Assembly (NCBI GenBank): GCA_016867715.1
Contig: VGIW01000002.1
Span: 1 to 64,000, forward strand
Origin: Candidatus Eisenbacteria bacterium
Lineage (GTDB): Bacteria; Orphanbacterota; Orphanbacteria; Orphanbacterales; Orphanbacteraceae
Direction of reading: 5' to 3'
Length of the DNA stretch: 64,000 bases
Translations under genes and position numbers: made by a program
Notes under the pieces: generated by a model
Told to the model about the DNA's origin: nothing
What the model saw: the letters and a program-made list of their open reading frames with translations, nothing else
The model's database searches: none
In this document: positions 8,515 to 16,979 of the stretch, piece by piece
Layout of the letters: each line of letters opens with the position of its first letter
How positions within the stretch are numbered: position 1 is the stretch's first letter

Positions 8515-9022
8515 GGAGCGTCTCCTCTTGATCGCCTTCGGGAACCCGCTCCGCCGCGACGACGGGGTGGGGCTCGCCGCGCTCGACGAGCTGAAGAGGC
8601 GCAGGTTGGAGCGGCCCGGGCTCGATTGGGTGGACGGAGGCGTCGGGGGGATCGACCTCCTCTCGCTTTTGGAAGGTTACGACCGTGCAATCGTGTTGGA
8701 CGCGGTTCTCGCGAGGGAGGAGCCGGTCGGTACGATCGTCGAGGCCGGTCTCGAGGACGTTCGGTTCCTCCTCCGGCCGCGGCTTTCGCTTCACAATCTC
8801 GATCTCGGAACCGCGTTCGAGCTCGCGCGGGCCCTCGACCTCGATCTCCCGCGCGTGGAGTTCATCCTGATGCGCGTGCGGGAGGTCGGCCCCGGCGAAG
8901 GACTGACCGAAGCCGCCCGATCGGCGCTCCCGGCCATGGCGGAGGCGGCCGCCCGCAGGATCAACGGTTTCGCGAACCGGAAGAGCCGCGCGATCGCGGC
9001 CGAAACGGGTGAGGAGGGATGA
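8507..9022 (+). CDS. Hydrogenase maturation protease (HyaD/HycI family)
   Basis: This 171-residue endopeptidase would remove the C-terminal tail of the large subunit encoded just upstream. The family pattern IAFGNPLRRDDGVG (residues about 9-22) contains the acidic residue that senses nickel, and VLDAV (near residue 62) matches the second acidic ligand region. The start is a TTG inside the end of hydA, with GGAGG a few bases upstream; no ATG is available before the conserved motif. The C-terminal 25 residues, rich in Arg and Ala, are longer than needed. Confidence 0.85.
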   Translation: MSEERLLLIAFGNPLRRDDGVGLAALDELKRRRLERPGLDWVDGGVGGIDLLSLLEGYDRAIVLDAVLAREEPVGTIVEAGLEDVRFLLRPRLSLHNLDLGTAFELARALDLDLPRVEFILMRVREVGPGEGLTEAARSALPAMAEAAARRINGFANRKSRAIAAETGEEG

Positions 9023-9029
9023 AGAAACG

Positions 9030-9479
9030 ATGAAGACGGCGGATCTGTCGAAATTCCCGATCTTCTCGGGGCTGACCCCGCAGGAAGTGCAGAAGATCGC
9101 CGCGATCAGTGAAGAGGTCTCGTTCCCGGACGGCGAGGCGATCTTCCGCGAGGGAGATCGTTCCTTGTTCCTGTATCTCATCCTGAGCGGGAGGATCTCC
9201 CTTCGCATGTCCCTTCCGAATCAAAAATCGCTGGCGATCGGAACGCTGGAGCCGGGCGAGGAGCTCGGCTGGTCCTCGGTTCGCAGAAGCAAGCCCTACA
9301 CGGCGACCGCCGTCGCGATCGGCACGGTCGAGGTCGTGCGCATCGCGGCCGAGAGCCTCACGAAGGTGTTCGAGTCGGATCCGCGAATCGGCTACTACAC
9401 GTGCCGGGGGCTTCTCGGGATCGTCGCGGAGCGCTTGGAGGAAGCGCGGCTCCGGATCGCCAACATGCAGACCGGATAG
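9030..9479 (+). CDS. Cyclic-nucleotide-binding domain protein without output domain
   Basis: The 149-residue protein is a single Crp/PKA-type cNMP-binding beta-barrel: FPIFSGLTPQEVQKIA, FPDGEAIFREGD, LYLILSGRISL and a VVRIAAESL segment. It has no helix-turn-helix, so it cannot be a Crp-like DNA binder on its own. The phosphate-binding cassette (near LEPGEELGWSS) lacks the canonical Arg-Thr/Ser pair, so ligand binding is uncertain. A GTG at 9009 could add seven residues; the ATG is preferred here. It sits between the hydrogenase protease and hypA, suggesting regulation or assembly of the enzyme. Confidence 0.8.
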   Translation: MKTADLSKFPIFSGLTPQEVQKIAAISEEVSFPDGEAIFREGDRSLFLYLILSGRISLRMSLPNQKSLAIGTLEPGEELGWSSVRRSKPYTATAVAIGTVEVVRIAAESLTKVFESDPRIGYYTCRGLLGIVAERLEEARLRIANMQTG

Positions 9480-9497
9480 ATCGCGTGTTGGTGGTTC

Positions 9498-9851
9498 ATG
9501 CATGAAGCGAGCGTTGCGGAGGCGATTCTCGACATCGCGCGCCTGGCGGCGTCCGGCCATCCCGGCGCGCGGATCGTGCGGGTGAACGTCCGCGTGGGAG
9601 CTTTCGCCCACATCGACGACGAGGCTCTTCGGTTCGCCTTCGACGTGCTGAAGGAAGGGACGGCCTCGTCGGGGGCGGCGCTCGAGATCGAGCGGGAACG
9701 GCTTCAGGGGCGTTGCTCGGCGTGCGGGACCTCCTTCGAGGCCGGGTCTCCCGAGAACGCGTGCCCGGGGTGCGGGAGCTTCGAGGTCTATTGGAGCGGC
9801 GACGGAGGTTCGCGCGTCGTCTCGATCGACGTGGACGACGGAACTTCCTGA
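9498..9851 (+). CDS. hypA: Hydrogenase nickel incorporation protein HypA
   Basis: The 117-residue nickel metallochaperone delivers Ni to the large subunit together with HypB. The essential N-terminus MHEAS begins exactly at the start codon (His2 is the nickel ligand), which fixes the start. Cysteines C73 and C76 and C89 and C92 form the two CxxC pairs of the structural zinc site. It follows the cNMP-binding gene by 18 nt. Confidence 0.93.
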   Translation: MHEASVAEAILDIARLAASGHPGARIVRVNVRVGAFAHIDDEALRFAFDVLKEGTASSGAALEIERERLQGRCSACGTSFEAGSPENACPGCGSFEVYWSGDGGSRVVSIDVDDGTS

Positions 9852-9904
9852 GACCGGCGGGAGGGGCGCGACTCGGCGGTTCTTCCCGCGCGCGAGAGGA
9901 TGAG

Positions 9905-10579
9905 ATGGAAAGGCCGAGGACCACGGTCCGCATTCTGGAGAAGATCAGCAAGGCGAACGATGTGATCGCGGCGGAGAACCGGAGCGAGTTTCTCGCGCGC
10001 GGTCTCGCGGTGATCAACCTTCTCGGGTCGCCCGGATGCGGGAAGACGACCCTCATCGCGGCGACGGCGGCTCGACTCCAAGCGCGGCCGATTGCCGTCG
10101 TCGAGGGGGATGTGGCCGGGAGCGTGGACGCGGAGTTTCTTGCGGGGAAGGGGCTCCCCGCGATCCAGATCAACACGGGGGGCGGGTGCCATCTCGACGC
10201 GGGGATGGTCCGCGAGGCGATGCGCGCGCTCGTGCCCGCTGAAGGTTCGATCGTCTTTATCGAGAATGTCGGGAACCTGATCTGCACCGCCGGCTACGAT
10301 CTCGGCGAGCAGATTCGGGTTCTTGCGCTCAGCACGCCGGAAGGCGACGACAAGCCGCACAAGTACCCGGGTATCTTCGCCTGCGCCGAGGTTCTTCTCA
10401 TCACGAAGAGCGATGTAGCTTCCTATGTCGGTTTCGACTCGCAGGCGCTTCGACGGCGCGCCCTCTCGCTCAACCCCGGTCTCGTGATCTTCGAGGTTTC
10501 CGCCGTAAAGGGAGACGGGATGGATGCCTGGTGCAACTGGCTCGCGGCCCGGGCGGGGGAGAAGAAATCATGCGAATGA
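9905..10579 (+). CDS. hypB: Hydrogenase nickel incorporation GTPase HypB
   Basis: The 224-residue SIMIBI-class GTPase powers nickel insertion. The P-loop GSPGCGKTT is at residues 41-49, followed by VVEGDVAGSVDA; the shared metal-site motif is in NTGGGCHLDAGMV, the switch region in FIENVGNLICTA, and the guanine specificity motif is TKSD. The N-terminal CxxCGC high-affinity nickel motif of E. coli HypB and His-rich tracts are absent, as in many other bacteria. HypC, HypD, HypE and HypF are not in the window and must be encoded elsewhere. The end overlaps the aminotransferase gene by 10 nt. Confidence 0.93.
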   Translation: MERPRTTVRILEKISKANDVIAAENRSEFLARGLAVINLLGSPGCGKTTLIAATAARLQARPIAVVEGDVAGSVDAEFLAGKGLPAIQINTGGGCHLDAGMVREAMRALVPAEGSIVFIENVGNLICTAGYDLGEQIRVLALSTPEGDDKPHKYPGIFACAEVLLITKSDVASYVGFDSQALRRRALSLNPGLVIFEVSAVKGDGMDAWCNWLAARAGEKKSCE

Positions 10580-11916
10580 ACGCGACGTATCTTCAGCAAT
10601 TTCTCTCCGATTCGGCGAGGAAGGCGAAGCGCTCCGAGATCCGCGAGCTTCTGAAGCTCACCGCAAGGCCGGAGGTCATCAGTCTCGCCGGCGGGCTTCC
10701 GTCTCCCGAAACGTTCCCGCTCGAGGAGATCGCGGAGCTCGTTCCGGGGATGCTCCGCCGTTACGGCGCGGCCGCCCTGCAATACGGGCCGACCGAGGGG
10801 GACATCGGTCTCCGCGAAGAGCTTCAGAAGATGATGGCCGAGGACGGACTGCCGGATCTCTCGATCGACCGGATCCTCGTCACGTCCGCGAGCCAGCAAG
10901 GTCTCGACCTCACGGGGCGCGTGTTCCTCGCGCCGGGGGACACGGTCGTGTGCGGACTTCCGAGCTACCTCGGCGCTCTCGGCGCATTCGCGGCATCGGG
11001 CGCGCGCATGACGGGGATCGTCGAGGACGACGAGGGGATGCCCCCCTCCAAGCTCGAGGAGCGCCTGATCGCGCTCCGCCGCCAGGGGATCCGGCCGAAG
11101 CTCGTCTATCTCGTTCCTGATTTCCAGAATCCCTCCGGCGTGACGCTCTCGCTCGCCCGTCGCTTGGACATCCTCTCAATCGCTTCGGAGTTCGATCTTC
11201 TCGTCCTCGAGGATAGTCCCTATCGGCAGCTCCGCTATGTCGGCGAGCATGTGCCGAACATGAAGAGCCTCGATCGGGACGGACGCGTCATCTCGCTCTT
11301 CACGTTCAGCAAGATCCTCTTCCCGGGGCTCCGGCTCGGGTGGCTCGTCGCCGACGAAGAGGTCGTGAGCCGCTACGTCGTGGCGAAGCAGCCGGTCGAT
11401 CTCTGCACGAGCGCCCTCACCCAGCTTCTCGCGCGGGAGTACCTGAAGACAGGCCGTCTCCCCGCGCAGATCGAGAGGACGAAGGATCTCTACCGCGAGA
11501 AGCGAAGGGTCTTCCTCGAGACGATCGAGAAGGAGATCGATCCATCGTGGGGCGTTCGATGGACGCGGCCGGAGGGAGGGCTCTTCCTTTGGATGACTCT
11601 CCCCGAGGGGATGAGCGCGCGCGCCCTCCTCGATCTCGCGCTCAAGGAGAACGTGGCGTTCGTCTGCGGAGGCGCGTTCCACTGCGACGGGAGCGGGGAG
11701 AACACGCTTCGCCTCAACTTCAGCTATTCCGCGAACGAGCAGCTTGTCGAGGGCTTGCGGCGCATCGCGCGCGCGATCGAGAAGATGATCCGCTCGCGAT
11801 CCTCCGCGGAGGATGTCCTGCACGCGGAAGACCCGGCCGCTCTCCCCGTGCATCACGGAGTCCACTCGCTCGAACAGCTTTCCTGGAACCTCGGACTGTC
11901 GGAAGTGGTCGAGTAG
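10570..11916 (+). CDS. PLP-dependent aminotransferase, 2-aminoadipate/aromatic (LysN/ARO8) type
   Basis: The 448-residue fold-type I aminotransferase has the subgroup pattern SLAGGLPSPETFP at the N-terminus, QYGPTEGDIGLREEL, PDFQNPSGVTL and the PLP lysine K248 in FTFSKILFPGLRLGW. This subgroup includes LysN and alpha-aminoadipate aminotransferases, which fits the lysine-ketoglutarate reductase and saccharopine dehydrogenase genes downstream; substrate is inferred from that context. The ATG at 10570 lies inside hypB and follows a GGGGGAGAAG stretch; a second ATG at 10576 forms ATGA with the hypB stop. A C-terminal extension of about 40 residues past the fold is not recognised. Confidence 0.85.
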   Translation: MRMNATYLQQFLSDSARKAKRSEIRELLKLTARPEVISLAGGLPSPETFPLEEIAELVPGMLRRYGAAALQYGPTEGDIGLREELQKMMAEDGLPDLSIDRILVTSASQQGLDLTGRVFLAPGDTVVCGLPSYLGALGAFAASGARMTGIVEDDEGMPPSKLEERLIALRRQGIRPKLVYLVPDFQNPSGVTLSLARRLDILSIASEFDLLVLEDSPYRQLRYVGEHVPNMKSLDRDGRVISLFTFSKILFPGLRLGWLVADEEVVSRYVVAKQPVDLCTSALTQLLAREYLKTGRLPAQIERTKDLYREKRRVFLETIEKEIDPSWGVRWTRPEGGLFLWMTLPEGMSARALLDLALKENVAFVCGGAFHCDGSGENTLRLNFSYSANEQLVEGLRRIARAIEKMIRSRSSAEDVLHAEDPAALPVHHGVHSLEQLSWNLGLSEVVE

Positions 11917-11934
11917 CGCGCGAAGGAGTGTGCG

Positions 11935-12579
11935 ATGACGAAATGCCCGTACTGCAATCACCAGCCGAGCGAGAGCGCGCGTTTCTGCGAAAACTGCGGA
12001 GCGATCCTGCAAAGGAACGATCCGGCCTATCAGCTCGCTTATGCGCATCGTCTCGAAATGGAAGGACGGTTCGGCGAGGCGATTGCCGAGTACGAAAAGC
12101 TGATCGAGAAAGGGGTGATGCGCGAGCAGCTCCCCGCCCTACGAAAGCACCTCGGGAACCTGCATTTCCGCATGGGGCATCTCCGGCGCGCGAAGGAGCA
12201 CTTGCGGGCCGCGTGCGAGATGGAACCGGGGAACGCGGCGTTCTGGCACGATCTCGGGGTCGTGGAGTATCACGGGGCGGAGTTCGACGACGCGATCGCC
12301 GCCTTTCAAGAAGCCCTCGTGCGCGACGCGGACTTGCTTCTCGCGTATTTCTGGCTGGGGAACGCTCTTTATCATCGCGGAAGGAACGACGAGGCGATCG
12401 AGGCCTTCGGGGAGCTTCTCGACCGCTACCCGAACTTCATGGTCGGGCACTTCCATCTCGGCGTGATCCACGCGAGGCGCGGAAACGTCGAAGAGGCGGA
12501 AGGCCATTTCCGCAAGATTCTGCAGAAGAACCCGGAGGCGGCGGCCGCGCAGTTCTACGTTACCCCCGAATCTTCTTAA
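11935..12579 (+). CDS. Zinc-ribbon TPR protein
   Basis: The 214-residue protein begins with a short zinc ribbon (CPYC at residues 4-7, then CENC near 20-23) and continues with about five tetratricopeptide repeats (for example AFWHDLGVVEYHGAEFDDAI and LAYFWLGNALYHRGRNDEAI). There is no signal peptide, so it should be a cytoplasmic adaptor. It lies 18 nt after the aminotransferase and before the two saccharopine-pathway genes. Its partner is unknown. Confidence 0.85.
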   Translation: MTKCPYCNHQPSESARFCENCGAILQRNDPAYQLAYAHRLEMEGRFGEAIAEYEKLIEKGVMREQLPALRKHLGNLHFRMGHLRRAKEHLRAACEMEPGNAAFWHDLGVVEYHGAEFDDAIAAFQEALVRDADLLLAYFWLGNALYHRGRNDEAIEAFGELLDRYPNFMVGHFHLGVIHARRGNVEEAEGHFRKILQKNPEAAAAQFYVTPESS

Positions 12580-12666
12580 GGGGCGCTCGTCTCGGGCGGC
12601 GTTCGAACCATTCGAGCGGCCGCGGGGAACTGCTCGAAGGCCGCGAGGCGTTCGACGGAGAGAGAG

Positions 12667-13974
12667 ATGAACACAATCGGGATCCGGAGAGAGGACAAGA
12701 GCCGCTGGGAGCGAAGAACGCCGATCATTCCCGAAGCGGTGGCGAAGCTCGTGCGGGAAGGCATCCCCGTGCGCGTTCAGCCGTCGGACAACCGGATCTT
12801 CCCGAATGAGGAGTTCGTCCAGGCGGGCGCGACGGTGAACGAGGATCTCTCTCCGTGCTCGATCGTTTTTGGAGTCAAGGAAATCCCCGTGCGCGCCTTT
12901 CGGGAAGGGACGGCGTACGCTTTCTTTTCGCACACGATCAAGGGACAGAGCTACAACATGCCGATGCTTCGCCGGATGATGGAGCTCGGATGCCATCTGA
13001 TCGACTACGAGAAGATCACCGACGCGGAGGGGAGGCGGCTCGTCCTCTTCGGCTATCACGCGGGCCTCGCGGGGATGGTCGAGACTCTTTCCGCCGTCGG
13101 GCTCCGGCTCCGTTGGGAAGGTTACGAGACCCCGCTCGCCTCGATCCGGAGCCCCCACGAGTACGATTCCATCGACCACGCGACGGAGGCGATCGCGAGA
13201 GCGTCGAGGGAAATCGAGGCGGGGAACTGGCCGGATGAGCTTCGTCCGTTCGTCGTCGGCTTCGCCGGCTACGGGAACGTCTCCCGGGGAGCGCAGTATG
13301 TCTTCGACTTCCTCGATCCCCGCGAGGCGGACCCCGCGGAGCTTCCGAGAATCGGCGCCGAGACGGCGAGCCCCAATCCTTTCGTGAAGACGGTCTTTCA
13401 CGAGAGGCACATGGTGGAGCCGATCGAGGAGAGCCGCCCGTTCGATCTCCAGGAGTACTACAGGGAGCCGTCGAAGTACCGCGGGGTCTTCGAGAAGCAC
13501 CTTTCCTGTCTCGATGTTCTCGTGAACGCGATCTACTGGGAGGAGAAGTACCCGCGGCTCGTCACGTGCGAGCACGTGAGACGAACGTGGAAGGAGGGAC
13601 AGCCGCGGCTCCGTGTGATCGGCGACATCAGTTGCGACATCAACGGATCGATCGAGTGCACCGTCCGCCCGACGGAGCCCGGAGCTCCCTGTTATGTTTA
13701 CGAACCGGCGCGGAACCGGCATCTCGACGGAGTGGAAGGGGAGGGGCCGGTGATCATGGCGGTTGACATTCTCCCCGCCGAGTTGCCGAGGGACGCCTCG
13801 CACGTGTTCAGCCGGGCGCTCATGCCGTTCCTCCCCGCCCTCGCGCGGGCCGATTTCTCCAAGGAGATCGAAAACGCGGGTCTCCCCGACCCGATTCGCA
13901 AGGCGGTCATTCTCCACAAGGGGAGGCTGACGGAAGGCTACCGCTATTTGGCCTCGTACGTCGGCCGGGAATGA
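12667..13974 (+). CDS. Lysine-ketoglutarate reductase / saccharopine dehydrogenase (lysine-forming type)
   Basis: The 435-residue protein has the alanine-dehydrogenase/transhydrogenase-like N-terminal domain: TIGIRREDKSRWERRTPIIP (substrate region), VFGVKEIP, FFSHTIKGQSYNMPML, then a Rossmann segment VVGFAGYGNVSRGAQ. This corresponds to the LKR half of the animal and plant bifunctional lysine-degrading enzyme, which condenses lysine and 2-oxoglutarate to saccharopine using NADPH. The next gene is the matching second half, so lysine catabolism is the likely direction. The start follows a GGAGAGAGAG stretch. Confidence 0.85.
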   Translation: MNTIGIRREDKSRWERRTPIIPEAVAKLVREGIPVRVQPSDNRIFPNEEFVQAGATVNEDLSPCSIVFGVKEIPVRAFREGTAYAFFSHTIKGQSYNMPMLRRMMELGCHLIDYEKITDAEGRRLVLFGYHAGLAGMVETLSAVGLRLRWEGYETPLASIRSPHEYDSIDHATEAIARASREIEAGNWPDELRPFVVGFAGYGNVSRGAQYVFDFLDPREADPAELPRIGAETASPNPFVKTVFHERHMVEPIEESRPFDLQEYYREPSKYRGVFEKHLSCLDVLVNAIYWEEKYPRLVTCEHVRRTWKEGQPRLRVIGDISCDINGSIECTVRPTEPGAPCYVYEPARNRHLDGVEGEGPVIMAVDILPAELPRDASHVFSRALMPFLPALARADFSKEIENAGLPDPIRKAVILHKGRLTEGYRYLASYVGRE

Positions 13975-14011
13975 TCTGAAGAAACCCTAGGATCAACAGA
14001 GGAAGCAAGAC

Positions 14012-15334
14012 ATGAAGCGAGTTCTCGTCCTCGGCGCGGGTCTGGTCGCGAAACCTTTGGTTCGTTATCTGCTCGACCAGCGCGGTTTTCGCGTGATCTG
14101 CGCGAGCCGCACGGTGTCGAAAGCGGAAGCGCTCATCGGGGGGCATGAGCGGGGTGAAACGAAGCCTCTCGATCTCACTGATCCGGGGGCGCTTCCGTCG
14201 CTGGTGGCGGATTCCGATCTCGTGATCAGCATGGTGCCTTACACGTTTCACGTGCAGGTGGCGGAGCTCTGCATCGCGCACAAGAAGCAGTTCGTCTCGA
14301 CTTCGTACGTGAGCCCGGCGATGAAGGCCCTCGATGGGAAGGCGCGCGCGGCCGGCGTGATGCTCCTCAATGAGATCGGACTCGATCCGGGGATCGACCA
14401 CATGTCGGCGATGCGGGTCTTCAACGACGTGCGGAGCCGGGGAGGGAAGATCAAGAGCTTCATGTCGTACTGCGGCGGGCTCCCCGCGCCGGAAGCGAAC
14501 GACAACCCGCTCGGCTACAAGTTTTCGTGGTCGCCGCGCGGGGTGCTTCTCGCCGGGAAGAACAGCGCGAGATACCTCAAGGACGGCAAGGTGCGCGAGA
14601 TCCCGTCGGAGAACCTCTTTCTCGATCGGTGGCCGCTTCGCGGCGTGCCGGGGGCGGGGGACTTCGAGGCGTATCCGAACCGGGATTCGATCGGTTACAT
14701 CGACATTTACGATCTGAAGGATTCTGCGACGGTCCTCCGAGCGACGCTACGGAATCCGGGTTGGTGCGAGACGCTAAAGTGCATCGTCGATCTCGGCTTG
14801 CTCGACACCGAGGAGAAGGACCTTGGCGGTCTCACCTATGGCGGAATGATCGATCGGCTCGCTCCCGGAGGCGGGGACCGGCGCGCCCGCGCGGCGAAGA
14901 AACTAGGGATGGCGGAGGGCTCGACCGCGATTCGGAACATCGAATGGCTCGGTCTCTTCAAGGACGATGCGATCCCCCTGAAGAAAGGGGGGTTCATCGA
15001 CGTTCTCACGCACCGGATGCTCGAGAAGATGTCGTACAAACCCGGCGAGCGGGACATGATCGTTCTCCATCACGAGTTCGTCGGGGAGTTCGACGGCGGC
15101 AAGAAGGAGAAGATCGCATCGACGCTCGTCGACTTCGGCTTCCCGAAAGGCGATTCGGCGATGTCCCGGACGGTCGGCTATCCCGCGGCGATCGCGGCCC
15201 GTTTCCTTCTCGAAGGAAGGATCGAGGGGAGCGGCGTGCACATTCCGGTCGCGCCGGAGATCTACCATCCGGTTCTGGGCGAGCTCGATCGTCTCGGCAT
15301 CAAGTGTGTGGAGAGGACGGAAACGCTTCGGTAG
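14012..15334 (+). CDS. Saccharopine dehydrogenase (glutamate-forming type)
   Basis: The 440-residue enzyme splits saccharopine to glutamate and 2-aminoadipate semialdehyde using NAD+. The N-terminal Rossmann motif is VLVLGAGLVAKPLV; further family marks are SMVPYTFHVQVAELCI, NEIGLDPGIDHMSAM and the C-terminal GYPAAIAARFLLEG. It corresponds to the SDH half of bifunctional LKR/SDH. It follows the LKR gene by 37 nt with GAGGAAG before the ATG. With the aminotransferase upstream the pathway could continue from 2-aminoadipate to 2-oxoadipate; the semialdehyde dehydrogenase is not in the window. Confidence 0.9.
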   Translation: MKRVLVLGAGLVAKPLVRYLLDQRGFRVICASRTVSKAEALIGGHERGETKPLDLTDPGALPSLVADSDLVISMVPYTFHVQVAELCIAHKKQFVSTSYVSPAMKALDGKARAAGVMLLNEIGLDPGIDHMSAMRVFNDVRSRGGKIKSFMSYCGGLPAPEANDNPLGYKFSWSPRGVLLAGKNSARYLKDGKVREIPSENLFLDRWPLRGVPGAGDFEAYPNRDSIGYIDIYDLKDSATVLRATLRNPGWCETLKCIVDLGLLDTEEKDLGGLTYGGMIDRLAPGGGDRRARAAKKLGMAEGSTAIRNIEWLGLFKDDAIPLKKGGFIDVLTHRMLEKMSYKPGERDMIVLHHEFVGEFDGGKKEKIASTLVDFGFPKGDSAMSRTVGYPAAIAARFLLEGRIEGSGVHIPVAPEIYHPVLGELDRLGIKCVERTETLR

Positions 15335-15567
15335 TTCGGCGAGATCGCATCCTCGATCGAGGCCCGGGCGCGCTCTACCCGCTCATCGCGCGGATGGTCG
15401 AACGCGGCTGGCTGAAGCGCACGAGCGGGGCGAAGGGCGTCCCAAGCCCTCGCAAGGCGTATTCGATCACGAACAAGGGTCGAAAGGTCCTCGCGATCCT
15501 CTCCGACCCGATCGAGGAGCTTCACCGAGAGATCGTGCGCGGAGAGAAGGGAACAAGCGGTCGATGA
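15304..15567 (+). pseudogene. PadR-like regulator remnant, N-terminus missing
   Basis: In this frame the sequence GALYPLIARMVERGWLKRT, then RKAYSITNKGRKVLAIL, is the recognition helix and wing of a PadR-family winged-helix repressor. The first half of the domain (the MHGYEI part) is absent: upstream lies the end of saccharopine dehydrogenase. A GTG at 15304, inside that gene, would give 87 residues. The stop TGA overlaps the next ATG as ATGA, so the frame may still be translated. Either a degraded gene or a short coupled regulator. Confidence 0.5.
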
Positions 15568-16970
15568 GAATGAGAGCACAAGTGCCCCCCGGCCTTCTCT
15601 CGTGGGGACCCGTTCGCTGCCTTGTCCGGTCACCCATCTTCCCCGTTGGAGTTCAGATCGCCTTCCTCGGCGCCGTCGCGGCGCTCGCGGCGAACGGGTG
15701 GCGCGTAGGCGCCGGCCGAACGCCGGATGAGCTCATGGTTCTTCGGAAGACCAATCTCACCACGCTCTTTGTCTGGGGTCTCTGGTGGCCCGGGATGATC
15801 GCCGCCGCCCTCGCGTTCGGGAGGGTTTGGTGCACGGTCTGTCCGATGGAGCTGGCGAATCGGGCCGGGGACGCTCTTGCCCGTCTCGGGGGCTGGCCGC
15901 GCGCTCGTCTCGGAAAGATCCTTCGCGCCGGATGGCTCGTCGTCTTCATCTATCTTGTCCTTCAGTTCCTCGTCGCGGGGGCCTCTCTTCACCGAAACCC
16001 CCACCTGACCGCAGTCATGCTCCTCGCGCTTCTCTGGCTCGCGCTCGCGGCCGGTGTGTTCTTCCGCGAGCGCCGGTCCTTTTGCAGGGCGTTCTGCCCC
16101 GCTGCGGCGCTCCTCTCCGCCTACGGACGATACACTCCGGTTCAGCTCGAAGCGCGCGATCCGTCCGTCTGCGAGGCGTGCGAGACCAAGGAGTGCGTGC
16201 GCGAGGCGAATCGCGACCGCTTCGACAAGCGGAGCTGTCCATCCCTCCTCGTCCCGTATCGGCGCGCCGCGTCCGATGGATGCGTGCTCTGCCTCCAGTG
16301 CGCGAAGGTCTGCCCGCACGGGAACATGGATTTCGGACCGACCGCGGCGGACGCGCCCGTCCGACGGAAAGCGCTTCTCCTCCCCTACGAGGCGGCATTC
16401 GTATTAGTCGCATTCGGTTTCGTCGCGCACGAGGTCATCGGCGAGGTGAAACATTTGGATCGGATCTTTCATGCAGTTCCCCTCCGCCTCAATGCTCTCT
16501 CTCCGGGAGTCCCGTTCGGATGGTTCGAGGCCGTCTGGTTTCTCGCGATCTTCCCGCTCGCGGCATGGGCGGTCGTCGCGGGCGCCGCGTTCGTCGCGGG
16601 GCATCGCGGGGGACTCAAGAACCTCCTTCTCGCGGCGGCCACCGGCGCCGCCCCGATCGTCGCCGTCGCGCATCTTGGAAAAGCTGCGGCGAAAGTCTCC
16701 TCGTGGAGCGGCTTCCTCCCGCTCGCGATGCGCGATCCACGCGGGACCGAGACGCTCGCCCGGCTGGCGGGGGGCGGTCTTCCCGCTCCCAAGTCATTCG
16801 TCGAGCTCTCCGTTCTCGGATGGGCGATGATCGCGCTCGTGTTTTTCGCAGGGTGGATTGCGGCGCGATGGAGCCGCGGCTTGCCGGCCGATTCGTTCGT
16901 CGCCGCTCGCGCCGGTCTTGGGATCTCGTTCCTTCTCTTCGCGGCCGTGTTCGCCGTCTGGATTCGGTAG
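15564..16970 (+). CDS. NapH/NosR-type membrane ferredoxin
   Basis: The 468-residue polytopic protein has several membrane segments in the first 190 residues and again from about 285 to the end. Cytoplasmic cysteine motifs are GRVWCTVCPM and CRAFCPAA (the paired CxxxCP-type motifs of NosR/NapH/RdxA proteins), CEACETKECV, and CVLCLQCAKVCPHG for [4Fe-4S] binding. The family moves electrons from the quinol pool to periplasmic or cytoplasmic partners. The start ATG overlaps the PadR-like remnant; a second ATG lies six bases on. The TauE/SafE gene begins 10 nt after its stop. Confidence 0.82.
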   Translation: MRMRAQVPPGLLSWGPVRCLVRSPIFPVGVQIAFLGAVAALAANGWRVGAGRTPDELMVLRKTNLTTLFVWGLWWPGMIAAALAFGRVWCTVCPMELANRAGDALARLGGWPRARLGKILRAGWLVVFIYLVLQFLVAGASLHRNPHLTAVMLLALLWLALAAGVFFRERRSFCRAFCPAAALLSAYGRYTPVQLEARDPSVCEACETKECVREANRDRFDKRSCPSLLVPYRRAASDGCVLCLQCAKVCPHGNMDFGPTAADAPVRRKALLLPYEAAFVLVAFGFVAHEVIGEVKHLDRIFHAVPLRLNALSPGVPFGWFEAVWFLAIFPLAAWAVVAGAAFVAGHRGGLKNLLLAAATGAAPIVAVAHLGKAAAKVSSWSGFLPLAMRDPRGTETLARLAGGGLPAPKSFVELSVLGWAMIALVFFAGWIAARWSRGLPADSFVAARAGLGISFLLFAAVFAVWIR

Positions 16971-16979
16971 GAGGTCCGG

